Below, in pieces: positions 43,825 through 51,602 of a DNA stretch of 64,000 nt. The stretch spans positions 62,001 through 126,000 of the forward strand of contig JBCCLH010000005.1 of NCBI GenBank assembly GCA_039026955.1. Direction: 5' to 3'. The first letter of the stretch is position 1. Every line of letters begins with the position of its first letter. A program made the position numbers and the translations under genes. Source of the DNA: Kordia sp039026955 (GTDB lineage: Bacteria > Bacteroidota > Bacteroidia > Flavobacteriales > Flavobacteriaceae). The notes under the pieces are model-generated. The model did no database searches. It was not told the DNA's origin and saw nothing but the letters and a program-made list of their open reading frames with translations.

Positions 43825-43839
43825 TACAGAATAACCATA
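43825..43839. promoter_or_regulatory. Degenerate palindrome upstream of S74-4
   Basis: TACAGAATAACCATA, 58 bp before the start, matching the consensus in the CC half better than in the GG half. Confidence 0.4.
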
Positions 43840-43938
43840 CAATTAAAACGCTGAATATTATTCAGTTATATAAAAATTATCATTATTTTATATGTATGAG
43901 ATTATCGACAAAGAAGAAAGAACTTGCTATGGTAAAAA

Positions 43939-43972
43939 CGAAAAGCCGAGATATTGAAATCTCAGCTTTTCA
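43939..43972 (-). terminator. Terminator of S74-5
   Basis: AAAAGCCGAGATA and ATCTCAGCTTTT pair. The sequence repeats that behind S74-3 and S74-4. Confidence 0.75.
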
Positions 43973-44007
43973 GTATAGTTTTTGTGCGTTTATGAATACT
44001 ACATCAC

Positions 44008-45573
44008 TTATCTCACAATCATCTTTTTGGTCATAATGACTTCATCATTTGAAATCAACGCATAGACAAAAATGCCTTTTCCAATCTCACTCGAATTGAT
44101 TACTAACTGTCCTTTTTCACCAGATATATTATAATCTCTGACAAATTTTCCTGATAAATCTACCACAGAAATAGTTGCGTTTGTATTTCTAGGTAAGGTA
44201 TAATTAATCACAGTTCTATTTGTAAATGGATTGGGTTTGTTTTGCTCCATTGAGAATTCTGACTCATTATTATTTTGAGCATTTAATGTCTCGCTCATTG
44301 ATGCATCTTCACCTGTTAAAGATGCTATTTTCGCTTCTAAAATTTCAATTTTATCATTCAATTGTAGTGATTCTTTTTCTAACTGCTGAATTCTTTTTTC
44401 TGACTTTTCATTTAATTCCTTCAAACTTGATGCTAAAACTGAAATCATTCCATTATAATTCACAGCTTTATAAGCGAAAGTTCCTGTTTGTTTATTGTCT
44501 TTATCGTACACAGGTTTGTTAATTTCCATGATTAATTCTGGAAAAACTTCTTCAAGATTTTGCGCTAAGAATCCGTGTTGCTTTTCTCTAGGTAAATTAA
44601 GTTCTTTTAGTTCTTTAAAGTTATATGTTACTGTATTTAATTGCACTAGTTTTTCCAATGCATTCTCCTCAACTTTAATGTCTTTTTTTAACTTTTCATC
44701 CGAAGGCAAATACATTCCAGTTGTAAACACATTTCCATCGAAGTATCCTGCAAATAAATTAGGTACAGTTCTAGCGAATCCTTGAACGGCTGCCCCAAAG
44801 CCAGTTAGTGGTGTATTTAGAAAATAAGCAGCAGTTGCTTTAACGCCAAAGGTATTTCCCGCAGGATTTACATACACAAATGATTCTACTCCCGAGTTGT
44901 TTGTGGAACCTATCAAATTAACACTAACACCTAAATTACTAGAACCGCTACCTGATCCGCGCACTCGAATCCCAGTTTTACTAGTCGTTGCACCAGAATT
45001 TTGAATAGAGATACCTGTTCTAGATGCTAAGGTTCCAGAAGCACTTACGGTATTGTTTATAGCCAATCCTGTACGAGAAAAATTAATGGTATTCCCGAAA
45101 TCTATACCTACTTTAGCTCTGTTAGAAAGTGAAAATGGAGTTCCAAAAAATGTTTCTCCGTCATTTGTCATCGTTGCAACGAGTGTAGATGATGTAGAAG
45201 TGAAACTATTGGCTACTCTAAATTCTAAATCACTAGAAGCAAATGATCCAGCACCAATCCATTGAATTCGTGGATTAGCATCTCCTAAGTCTTGATATCC
45301 CATAGTGATGGCTCTGTTAGGCAATTGAAAACGCATACCGTATACGGTTTGACTTCCAGTATTTAATCGCCCCATAGAAAACCAACGATCATTGGTAAAC
45401 CCAAAACCTAATCCTGCATCTAGTTGTGTGACCAAGCCTGGACCAAATCTGAAAGTTTCTCCCGGAATTGGACCAGGAGTTGTAATAGAAGTCGCAATAC
45501 TTCCTGCAGATTCATTTTGTGCGAAAGTCATTCCCACAAAAAATAAACTCATTAATAAAATAATTTTTTTCAT
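44008..45573 (-). CDS. T9SS-exported S74-domain protein (S74-5)
   Basis: 521 residues, first of the array in transcription order. Signal peptide to MTFAQ (19), head with TNDRWFSMGRL as in S74-2, Ser/Gly/Thr-rich passenger about 150-284 (IRVRGSGSGSSNLGVS), S74 with S291-D-E-K-L-K296, coiled coil about 385-415 and a T9SS sorting domain ending MTKKMIVR. Phage origin is unlikely because every copy has its own signal peptide, promoter region and terminator. Confidence 0.85.
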   Translation of the reverse strand: MKKIILLMSLFFVGMTFAQNESAGSIATSITTPGPIPGETFRFGPGLVTQLDAGLGFGFTNDRWFSMGRLNTGSQTVYGMRFQLPNRAITMGYQDLGDANPRIQWIGAGSFASSDLEFRVANSFTSTSSTLVATMTNDGETFFGTPFSLSNRAKVGIDFGNTINFSRTGLAINNTVSASGTLASRTGISIQNSGATTSKTGIRVRGSGSGSSNLGVSVNLIGSTNNSGVESFVYVNPAGNTFGVKATAAYFLNTPLTGFGAAVQGFARTVPNLFAGYFDGNVFTTGMYLPSDEKLKKDIKVEENALEKLVQLNTVTYNFKELKELNLPREKQHGFLAQNLEEVFPELIMEINKPVYDKDNKQTGTFAYKAVNYNGMISVLASSLKELNEKSEKRIQQLEKESLQLNDKIEILEAKIASLTGEDASMSETLNAQNNNESEFSMEQNKPNPFTNRTVINYTLPRNTNATISVVDLSGKFVRDYNISGEKGQLVINSSEIGKGIFVYALISNDEVIMTKKMIVR

Positions 45574-45626
45574 AGCTAAATAATTTAAATTTTGTTTAAA
45601 GTTAATACCAAAACTTTAAACAAAAT

Positions 45627-45641
45627 TATGGGATACCCGTA
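45627..45641. promoter_or_regulatory. Palindrome upstream of S74-5
   Basis: TATGGGATACCCGTA, 53 bp before the start. Confidence 0.45.
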
Positions 45642-45751
45642 AAATTAGCATGTTATAAATTAGAGAGATACAAAATAAAATCGTAAACATGCATGTAGTA
45701 CTATGCCATACATGAATACTATCCTCATTGAGATTATAGAATGAGAAGTAA

Positions 45752-45785
45752 GAAAAAAGCCGAAGTTTCTCAACTTCAGCTTTCG
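45752..45785 (-). terminator. Terminator of tRNA-Leu
   Basis: AAAAGCCGAAGTTT/CAACTTCAGCTTT hairpin, with T on the minus strand, 8 bp after the tRNA 3' end. Confidence 0.7.
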
Positions 45786-45792
45786 TTTGTTG

Positions 45793-45874
45793 TGCGGGTG
45801 AAAGGACTCGAACCTTCACGCTGTTAGGCACTAGATCCTAAGTCTAGCGTGTCTACCAATTTCACCACACCCGC
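45793..45874 (-). tRNA. tRNA-Leu (anticodon TAG)
   Basis: On the minus strand the gene starts GCGGGTG and ends CACCCGCA, a perfect 7-bp acceptor stem with discriminator A. CCA is not encoded. The anticodon stem CTAGA/TCTAG encloses CTTAGGA, so the anticodon is TAG. The T-arm contains GTTCGAGTC, and a class II variable arm is present (82 nt total). An exact promoter lies just upstream. Confidence 0.95.
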
Positions 45875-45885
45875 AAATGTGGCTG

Positions 45886-45914
45886 CAAATATAAAGAACA
45901 TTTTTTATTTTCAA
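45886..45914 (-). promoter_or_regulatory. Promoter of tRNA-Leu
   Basis: On the minus strand TTG (45912-45914), 18 nt and TATATTTG (45886-45893), ending 11 bp before the mature 5' end. Confidence 0.65.
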
Positions 45915-45948
45915 AGGAACTGAAACGTATTTTTTGCTGCTTTTTTAG

Positions 45949-45956
45949 TACTTTTG
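45949..45956 (+). promoter_or_regulatory. Putative -7 element of the M20 peptidase gene
   Basis: TACTTTTG matches TAnnTTTG, 27 bp before the ATG at 45984. No TTG at the usual distance. Confidence 0.35.
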
Positions 45957-45983
45957 AGTGACTACTAAAATTCAATATATTCC

Positions 45984-47372
45984 ATGAATAGTATAAAATC
46001 CTATGTAGAAACGCATAAAAATCGTTTCATAGATGAACTCATCGAACTTTTAAAAATTCCCTCAATAAGCGCTGATCCAGCCTACAACCAAGATGTTATT
46101 GATACAGCGACGGCTATTAAAACCAGTTTAGAAAAAGCAGGTTGCGACCATGTAGAGATCTGCGAAACGCCAGGATATCCTATCGTATACGGACACAAAC
46201 ATATTTCAGACGACTTGCCAACAGTGCTAGTCTACGGACATTATGATGTACAACCGCCAGATCCATTAGATCTTTGGGAAAGCGGACCATTTGAGCCTAT
46301 CATAAAGAAAACAGAAAAACATCCTGATGGCGCTATTTATGCGCGTGGTGCTTGTGATGATAAGGGACAAATGTACATGCATGTGAAAGCTATGGAATTT
46401 ATGACAGAAACTGATCAGTTGCCTTGCAATGTAAAATTTATGATTGAAGGTGAAGAAGAAGTCGGTTCCGAAAGCTTATCATGGTTTGTAGAACGTAATC
46501 AAGAAAAGTTGGCGAATGATGTCATCTTGATTTCCGACACAGGAATGATCAGCAATACACAACCTTCTATCACCACAGGTTTGCGCGGATTGAGTTATGT
46601 GGAAGTAGAAGTTACAGGTCCAAATCGCGATCTCCATTCAGGATTGTATGGTGGTGCGGTGGCGAATCCAATTAATATTTTATCTAAGATGATTGCTTCG
46701 CTTCATGACGAAAACAATCACATTACCATTCCAGGTTTTTACGATAAAGTAGAAGATTTATCTACCGAAGAGCGCGCCGAAATGGCAAAAGCACCTTTTT
46801 CACTTGAAGCATATAAAAATGCTTTAGCTATTGAAGCTGTATACGGCGAAGCAGGTTATACAACGAATGAGCGTAATTCCATTCGTCCAACTTTAGATGT
46901 CAACGGAATTTGGGGCGGATATACGGGTGAAGGTGCCAAAACAGTAATTGCTAGTAAAGCATACGCTAAAATCTCAATGCGTTTGGTGCCGAATCAGGAA
47001 TGGAGAGAAATTACAGAACTCTTCAAAACACATTTTGAAAACATTGCGCCAGCAGGTGTTACAGTAAAAGTAACACCGCATCATGGTGGACAAGGGTATG
47101 TAACACCAATTGATAATATTGGTTACCAAGCCGCAAGCAAAGCTTATGAAGATACTTTTGGAAAAACACCGATTCCACAACGTTCAGGAGGAAGTATTCC
47201 GATTGTATCACTATTTGAAAAGGAATTGAAAAGTAAAACCATTCTGATGGGATTTGGATTGGATAGCGATGCCATTCACTCACCGAATGAGCATTTTGGA
47301 ATCTTCAATTACCTCAAAGGAATTGAAACCATTCCGCTATTTTATAAGTATTTTACAGAACTTTCTAAATAA
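45984..47372 (+). CDS. M20 family dipeptidase
   Basis: A 462-residue cytosolic metallopeptidase that cleaves dipeptides or acylated amino acids using two zinc ions. It has VLVYGHYDVQPPDPLDLW (about 80-97) with the metal His and Asp, YARGACDDKGQ (about 115-125) with the bridging Asp, EGEEEVGSESL with the catalytic Glu, and C-terminal GLDSDAIHSPNEHF. The dimerisation domain lies between. Closest to the carnosinase/CNDP-like branch. Single gene. Confidence 0.92.
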   Translation: MNSIKSYVETHKNRFIDELIELLKIPSISADPAYNQDVIDTATAIKTSLEKAGCDHVEICETPGYPIVYGHKHISDDLPTVLVYGHYDVQPPDPLDLWESGPFEPIIKKTEKHPDGAIYARGACDDKGQMYMHVKAMEFMTETDQLPCNVKFMIEGEEEVGSESLSWFVERNQEKLANDVILISDTGMISNTQPSITTGLRGLSYVEVEVTGPNRDLHSGLYGGAVANPINILSKMIASLHDENNHITIPGFYDKVEDLSTEERAEMAKAPFSLEAYKNALAIEAVYGEAGYTTNERNSIRPTLDVNGIWGGYTGEGAKTVIASKAYAKISMRLVPNQEWREITELFKTHFENIAPAGVTVKVTPHHGGQGYVTPIDNIGYQAASKAYEDTFGKTPIPQRSGGSIPIVSLFEKELKSKTILMGFGLDSDAIHSPNEHFGIFNYLKGIETIPLFYKYFTELSK

Positions 47373-47439
47373 CGTGAGTTCCATATAACTAATTCGTTAA
47401 GTAAATAATAGTTAGCAACTTACTAAAATTGTCAAATCG

Positions 47440-47560
47440 AGCATTGCTGTGAGCACCGAGCGAAGCTCACGAGATTCAATCGAAATTTTAACTTTCATAG
47501 TGTTCTCGACTCCGCTCGAACTGACAGATGTTTAATTTTCAGTTAATTACGAGTAATTTG
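47440..47560. repeat. Palindrome-rich intergenic element
   Basis: Contains GTGAGC-ACCGAGCGAA-GCTCAC and TTCTCGACTCCGCTCGAAC, short inverted repeats of a type often scattered between flavobacterial genes. Only one copy is seen in this window. No gene lies in 47373-47655. Confidence 0.35.
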
Positions 47561-47593
47561 ATGATTTCTTATGTCGAACTCACGTTAAATAAT

Positions 47594-47625
47594 AAAAAAA
47601 ATCCGCTGTACTGGCGGATTTTTTG
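47594..47625. terminator. Bidirectional terminator, M20 / GH16 genes
   Basis: AAAAATCCGC and GCGGATTTTT around a short loop, between convergent genes. Confidence 0.8.
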
Positions 47626-47655
47626 TTGTATATGCAATACGTTGCTGGAATAGCG

Positions 47656-49191
47656 TTATTTTATCATCAGTTTTTTATTCATTGAACGTTCTCCAGAAGT
47701 TGCTTTTAAAATATACAATCCCGTTTTTATTGTTGAAACATTAATAGTATTATGAATGTTTTCTTCTCTCATTATCAATTCACCAATAGTATTGTAAATT
47801 TCAACTGAATCAATCGGCAATTTACTATCAATAACAACCGTATCTGAAGCAGGATTTGGATACATTTTTAAGCTACCTTCGTCGAACTCATCTGTGCTTA
47901 ATATATTTTGATACACACGCACATAATCAATCACCATTGGGCTTTCTGTAAAGCTTGGATCAATAGCGCCTGCAAAACCGCCCATCGCGATATTTAAAAT
48001 AAGATATTGTTCCAAATCAAATGGCCATGTACTAGCGTCTTTTATTGGCGGATTGTATGTGTAATACCCAATACCATCAATCATAAAAGTAATCTGGTTT
48101 GGCGACCAATTTACAGAATACACATGAAAATTATTCGCAACATCAGGCAGTACTTGTGAATCTGTATTTATTGTATTTCCTGAGCTTGAAGGTGTGTGAA
48201 TCGCACTTGATACATGATTTGTAGCACCTAGTCCATGTTCCATAATATCAATTTCTCCGCAGGCTGGCCACGTCGTTGTTCCAAAGCCTTGTGTTTGCCA
48301 GTACGCGCCTATTTCGTTTACATTTTTACCTAAAGTCCAAATTGCTGGCCAAGTTCCATCTCCGCTTGGTAATTTCGCACGCACATCTACTCTACCATAG
48401 GTAAAAGCAAATTTGGAATTCAAGCGTGCAGAAGTATAATTTAACGTGACACCATCTTGTGAAAAGCTTTCACTTTTGGCTACAATATTTAAAAATCCGT
48501 TTTCAACATATGAATTCTCCAATCGATCTGTGTAATGTTGTTGCTCACCATTAAACCATTGTCCTCCATTAGGTCCCAAGGTTTGATGATGCCATTTTGA
48601 AGCGTCTACCGCTGCTGGAGTAGTACTATCAAATTCATCCGACCAAACCAAATCTGTATAGATTACATCTAAAGCATTTGGATCTGTTGGTACGTTTCCG
48701 TCGTTGATATCATCGATACGAAAAGCTCCTGGGATGGTACTGCCATCATCTATTCGTATCACCATTCTATTGTATTGTCCTGTACCACTGACAGTAGCAA
48801 AATCAAACGTCAAATCCGTCCATACATTTTGAGAAGTAGTCGTTTGACTTACCTCAACGTCAGGATTTGTTCCATTTTCCAACTTCACCACTATGGTGTG
48901 AGAAAGTGGATCAAACGAATAAAATCGCAAGGTAATTTCGTCTTCCACATCTAGATCAATAGGTCTTGTGAGATCTATATAATTTCCTTGTATTGCTGGA
49001 GAACTATCACGAAAAAATTGTCCTGTATCATTGCTTGCGTCAATTGGACCTGGGACAATCGCAAATGTACTACCACCAAAACCTGTAAATGTATGTGTAC
49101 TCTCAGAAAAGTCAAGTGGCGTTTGTTGCGCAAACACAAATTGAGATATTAGTAAGAATAGTGTAAAGATTTTAAAGTAATTTCTTTTCAT
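47656..49191 (-). CDS. T9SS-exported GH16 beta-glucanase (laminarinase-like)
   Basis: 511 residues from the ATG at 49191; an ATG six codons upstream spoils the signal peptide. Signal peptide to FVFAQ (22). A beta-sandwich region, possibly carbohydrate-binding, covers about 25-170. The GH16 catalytic domain covers about 178-415 with the catalytic motif GEIDIMEHG (E313, D315, E318), and a T9SS sorting domain about 435-511 (LKMYPNPASD to KKLMIK). It probably hydrolyses beta-1,3-glucans such as laminarin outside the cell. A TATATTTG -7 element lies at 49207-49214. Confidence 0.9.
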   Translation of the reverse strand: MKRNYFKIFTLFLLISQFVFAQQTPLDFSESTHTFTGFGGSTFAIVPGPIDASNDTGQFFRDSSPAIQGNYIDLTRPIDLDVEDEITLRFYSFDPLSHTIVVKLENGTNPDVEVSQTTTSQNVWTDLTFDFATVSGTGQYNRMVIRIDDGSTIPGAFRIDDINDGNVPTDPNALDVIYTDLVWSDEFDSTTPAAVDASKWHHQTLGPNGGQWFNGEQQHYTDRLENSYVENGFLNIVAKSESFSQDGVTLNYTSARLNSKFAFTYGRVDVRAKLPSGDGTWPAIWTLGKNVNEIGAYWQTQGFGTTTWPACGEIDIMEHGLGATNHVSSAIHTPSSSGNTINTDSQVLPDVANNFHVYSVNWSPNQITFMIDGIGYYTYNPPIKDASTWPFDLEQYLILNIAMGGFAGAIDPSFTESPMVIDYVRVYQNILSTDEFDEGSLKMYPNPASDTVVIDSKLPIDSVEIYNTIGELIMREENIHNTINVSTIKTGLYILKATSGERSMNKKLMIK

Positions 49192-49206
49192 AGCAACAAA
49201 TTTTGT

Positions 49207-49214
49207 CAAATATA
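49207..49214 (-). promoter_or_regulatory. Putative -7 element of the GH16 gene
   Basis: TATATTTG on the minus strand, 16 bp before the start. The -33 partner is not clear. Confidence 0.4.
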
Positions 49215-49311
49215 TATTTTTAAAGCGCTAATTCGAATTTTTCCACCTATACAAAAACTATACAAGTCACATAAATATTGAAACTATTCTGTTTTATATT
49301 TTAAATTTCAC

Positions 49312-49366
49312 TTTGTTTGTTGTTCGTTGTTTGTTGTTTGTTGTTTGTTGTTTGTTGTTTGTTGTT
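49312..49366. repeat. Heptanucleotide tandem repeat
   Basis: About seven tandem copies of TTTGTTG, the first with a T-to-C change. It lies in the divergent gap between the GH16 gene and the blaI-type operon and is a likely site of copy-number change. Confidence 0.75.
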
Positions 49367-49466
49367 AAAAATAAAAAAACAAATAATGAAGTTAAAATGT
49401 GTCATGCCAATTCTGAATTTAAATGAATCACAACACAAAATAGATAACAGACAACACATAACAGAG

Positions 49467-49510
49467 CGAAGCGATCAACCCAAAACCCAACACCAAAAAC
49501 CTAAAACCTG
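49467..49510. repeat. Low-complexity dispersed repeat, copy 2
   Basis: GCGAAGCGATC and ACCCAAAACCCAACACC with further CCAAAAACC units. Resembles the reverse complement of 32045-32125. Apart from this, the tandem repeat and the operators, 49215-49667 shows nothing. Confidence 0.45.
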
Positions 49511-49524
49511 ACAACAAAAACACC

Positions 49525-49566
49525 TCTACACTTGTAGAATTAAAATTTATGTTCTACATTTGTAGA
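49525..49566 (+). promoter_or_regulatory. BlaI-type double operator over a consensus promoter
   Basis: Two perfect palindromes, TCTACACTTGTAGA (49525-49538) and TCTACATTTGTAGA (49553-49566), are 28 bp apart. The promoter TTG (49532-49534)-N20-TACATTTG (49555-49562) lies within them, one operator over each element. TACA-N2-TGTA is the core of BlaI/MecI operators, so the downstream repressor probably regulates itself. Confidence 0.75.
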
Positions 49567-49667
49567 GTAATATTGCAGTGATTGGTGTAAAATGATCATT
49601 TGTATTTTGTAGTCGACCGAAATATGAATCTTCTTTTACCACAATCAAAATCATAAAATTTTGACCT

Positions 49668-50033
49668 GTGAAACTATCAAAAACAGAAGAACAATTGATG
49701 CAGCATTTATGGAAGCTTGAAAAAGCTTTTATGAAAGATATTTTGGAACAATACAACGATCCAAAACCTGCAACAACTACCATTGCCACGCTATTGAAGC
49801 GCATGACCGATAAAGGCTATGTTGCGTATAAAACGTTTGGAAAATCGAGAGAATATTATCCATTAATCAAAAAATCGGACTATTTTTCCAAGCATGTCAA
49901 TGGACTCATCAAAAACTTTTTTAACGATAGCGCTTCTCAATTTGCTTCCTTTTTTACAAGAGAGACAAATTTGACGAAAGAAGAATTGGAAGATTTACGC
50001 AAACTTATTGACAACGAAATCAAAAAGAAGTAA
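49668..50033 (+). CDS. BlaI/MecI/CopY family repressor
   Basis: 121 residues. An N-terminal winged helix (about 1-75: KTEEQLMQHLWKLEKAFMKD, then TTIATLLKRMTDKGYVAYK) and a C-terminal dimerisation region. Family members repress their own operon until a BlaR1-type M56 protease signals for their removal. Here the M56 gene starts 3 bp later. No beta-lactamase or mecA gene is linked. Confidence 0.92.
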   Translation: MKLSKTEEQLMQHLWKLEKAFMKDILEQYNDPKPATTTIATLLKRMTDKGYVAYKTFGKSREYYPLIKKSDYFSKHVNGLIKNFFNDSASQFASFFTRETNLTKEELEDLRKLIDNEIKKK

Positions 50034-50036
50034 CAA

Positions 50037-51506
50037 ATGCTTGTGTATATTCTGAAATTTAGTGCCATTCTCGCCATATTTTTAGCGTTTTACAAACTGT
50101 TTCTCGAAAAAGAACACACACATGTATTCAAACGTTATTATTTGTTGGCAGCGCTTCTACTTGCCGCAAGCATTCCGTGTATTACAGTGACGACGTATGT
50201 AACCGCAATACCTGTTGAACCTGCTGTTAGTATAGTTTCTGTGGAGACAGAAATGCCTTTGCAAACCGCATCAGAAGTAGTCAGCATCATAGATTGGAGT
50301 ACTATTTTATGGACTGTATATAGTATTGGAGTATTCCTTTTTGGAAGTACATTTATTCGAAATTTATGGACGATGATTGCCAAAGTGCGACGAAATCCAA
50401 AACAATCAAGGAAAGATGTAACGTATGTATTATTGAATGAAAAAATAACACCACATACCTTTTGGAAATACATCTTTTTTAACAAATATATTTTCGAATA
50501 CCAACACATTCCACAGGAAGTCATTTGGCATGAGGAAACCCATGCAAAACAACGACATTCTGTAGATATCATTCTTGTAGAAGCGTTGCAAGTTATTTTT
50601 TGGTTCAATCCGTTGCTATATGTCGTAAAAGCATCAATCAAATTGAATCATGAGTTTTTGGCAGATCAAGGCGTGTTGCACAAAGGTGTCACACTTTCTG
50701 TGTATCAAGAAATTGTACTGCGATTTTCCACACGTTCCACAGCGACAAATCTGGCGAATGCCATCAATCATTCATCCATTAAAAAAAGATTTACAATCAT
50801 GAAATCATATACATCAAAACGAACAATCCTGCTTCGTAGTTTATTGCTGATTCCATTGCTAGTGCTTACTTTATACAGTTTTAGCACCAAAGAAACTATC
50901 GTACAAACACAAGAATCATCAGTACAAACTACCAAGCCTACACAAGCGCCACAACAGAAACCAGTGGAGCAAACCAAGACAAAAACCGACACAAAACCAC
51001 AAAATGGAAAAGTAACTGTCGATTCCTATTTTGCAGGTGTGCGATTTGTACATTACAAAACAGCGATCCAATATAAAGATACGCTTGTTGGAGTAGACCC
51101 GATTCTTGATAAGAAATACGAAGAGTTGACCGAAGCGGAGAAAAACAACAAAGAAATGCGCTTTGCATTCTACATTCCAAAACCGATGGAGAAAAAAATG
51201 CCATCAAATGCCGAACTAAAAAAATACTTAAATAAAAAAGTATACGCCATTTGGATTGACGGCGAGTCGGTAGACAATGTAGAATTGGCAAAGTACAAGC
51301 GTACTGATTTTGCTTCGTATTCTGCTCCAATGACAATTACCAAAACAGGAAGGTCTGAAAAGTATCCGCAACCATTTTGGTGTATGTTTTACACGCACGA
51401 CTATTACAAAGCAAAAAAGTTTGGCGAGCAAAAAACAAAATATGGCGGACCGTATGTGATGTCTTTTGGAAACATCAAAAAGGTCAATAAAAAATATAAA
51501 GAATAA
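50037..51506 (+). CDS. BlaR1-like M56 membrane metallopeptidase
   Basis: 489 residues. Four likely membrane helices (about 5-22, 35-53, 88-105, 260-280). The cytosolic protease loop carries the zinc motif HEETH (165-169) and NHEFLADQ (about 202-209). A C-terminal periplasmic part from about 285 has a Gln/Lys/Thr-rich linker, and no penicillin-binding domain is evident. By family logic it cleaves or inactivates the BlaI-type repressor upstream in response to an envelope signal. Confidence 0.88.
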   Translation: MLVYILKFSAILAIFLAFYKLFLEKEHTHVFKRYYLLAALLLAASIPCITVTTYVTAIPVEPAVSIVSVETEMPLQTASEVVSIIDWSTILWTVYSIGVFLFGSTFIRNLWTMIAKVRRNPKQSRKDVTYVLLNEKITPHTFWKYIFFNKYIFEYQHIPQEVIWHEETHAKQRHSVDIILVEALQVIFWFNPLLYVVKASIKLNHEFLADQGVLHKGVTLSVYQEIVLRFSTRSTATNLANAINHSSIKKRFTIMKSYTSKRTILLRSLLLIPLLVLTLYSFSTKETIVQTQESSVQTTKPTQAPQQKPVEQTKTKTDTKPQNGKVTVDSYFAGVRFVHYKTAIQYKDTLVGVDPILDKKYEELTEAEKNNKEMRFAFYIPKPMEKKMPSNAELKKYLNKKVYAIWIDGESVDNVELAKYKRTDFASYSAPMTITKTGRSEKYPQPFWCMFYTHDYYKAKKFGEQKTKYGGPYVMSFGNIKKVNKKYKE

Positions 51507-51524
51507 CTTATACCAGTTATGATT

Positions 51525-51569
51525 TGAAATTACAGTAAAAAAAATGATGATTTTATTACGGTAATTTCA
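51525..51569 (+). other. Inverted repeat between the two M56 genes
   Basis: TGAAATTAC and GTAATTTCA are 27 nt apart, with ATAA/TTAT-like pairing inside. No T-run follows, so it is more likely an mRNA structure or processing site than a terminator. Confidence 0.4.
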
Positions 51570-51602
51570 AGTTGTAAAAGGTATTAAATCCACTACAAAC
51601 TC

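Noticed and set aside
36818..45573. The S74 array as a prophage tail-fibre cluster
   Set aside because: Each protein has a Sec signal peptide, a T9SS sorting domain and its own terminator. No capsid, portal, terminase or lysis genes are nearby.
36818..45573. The regular array and its repeated terminator stems as a CRISPR-like structure
   Set aside because: The repeat units are whole genes of about 1.6-1.8 kb. No short direct repeats with unique spacers and no cas genes were seen anywhere in the window.
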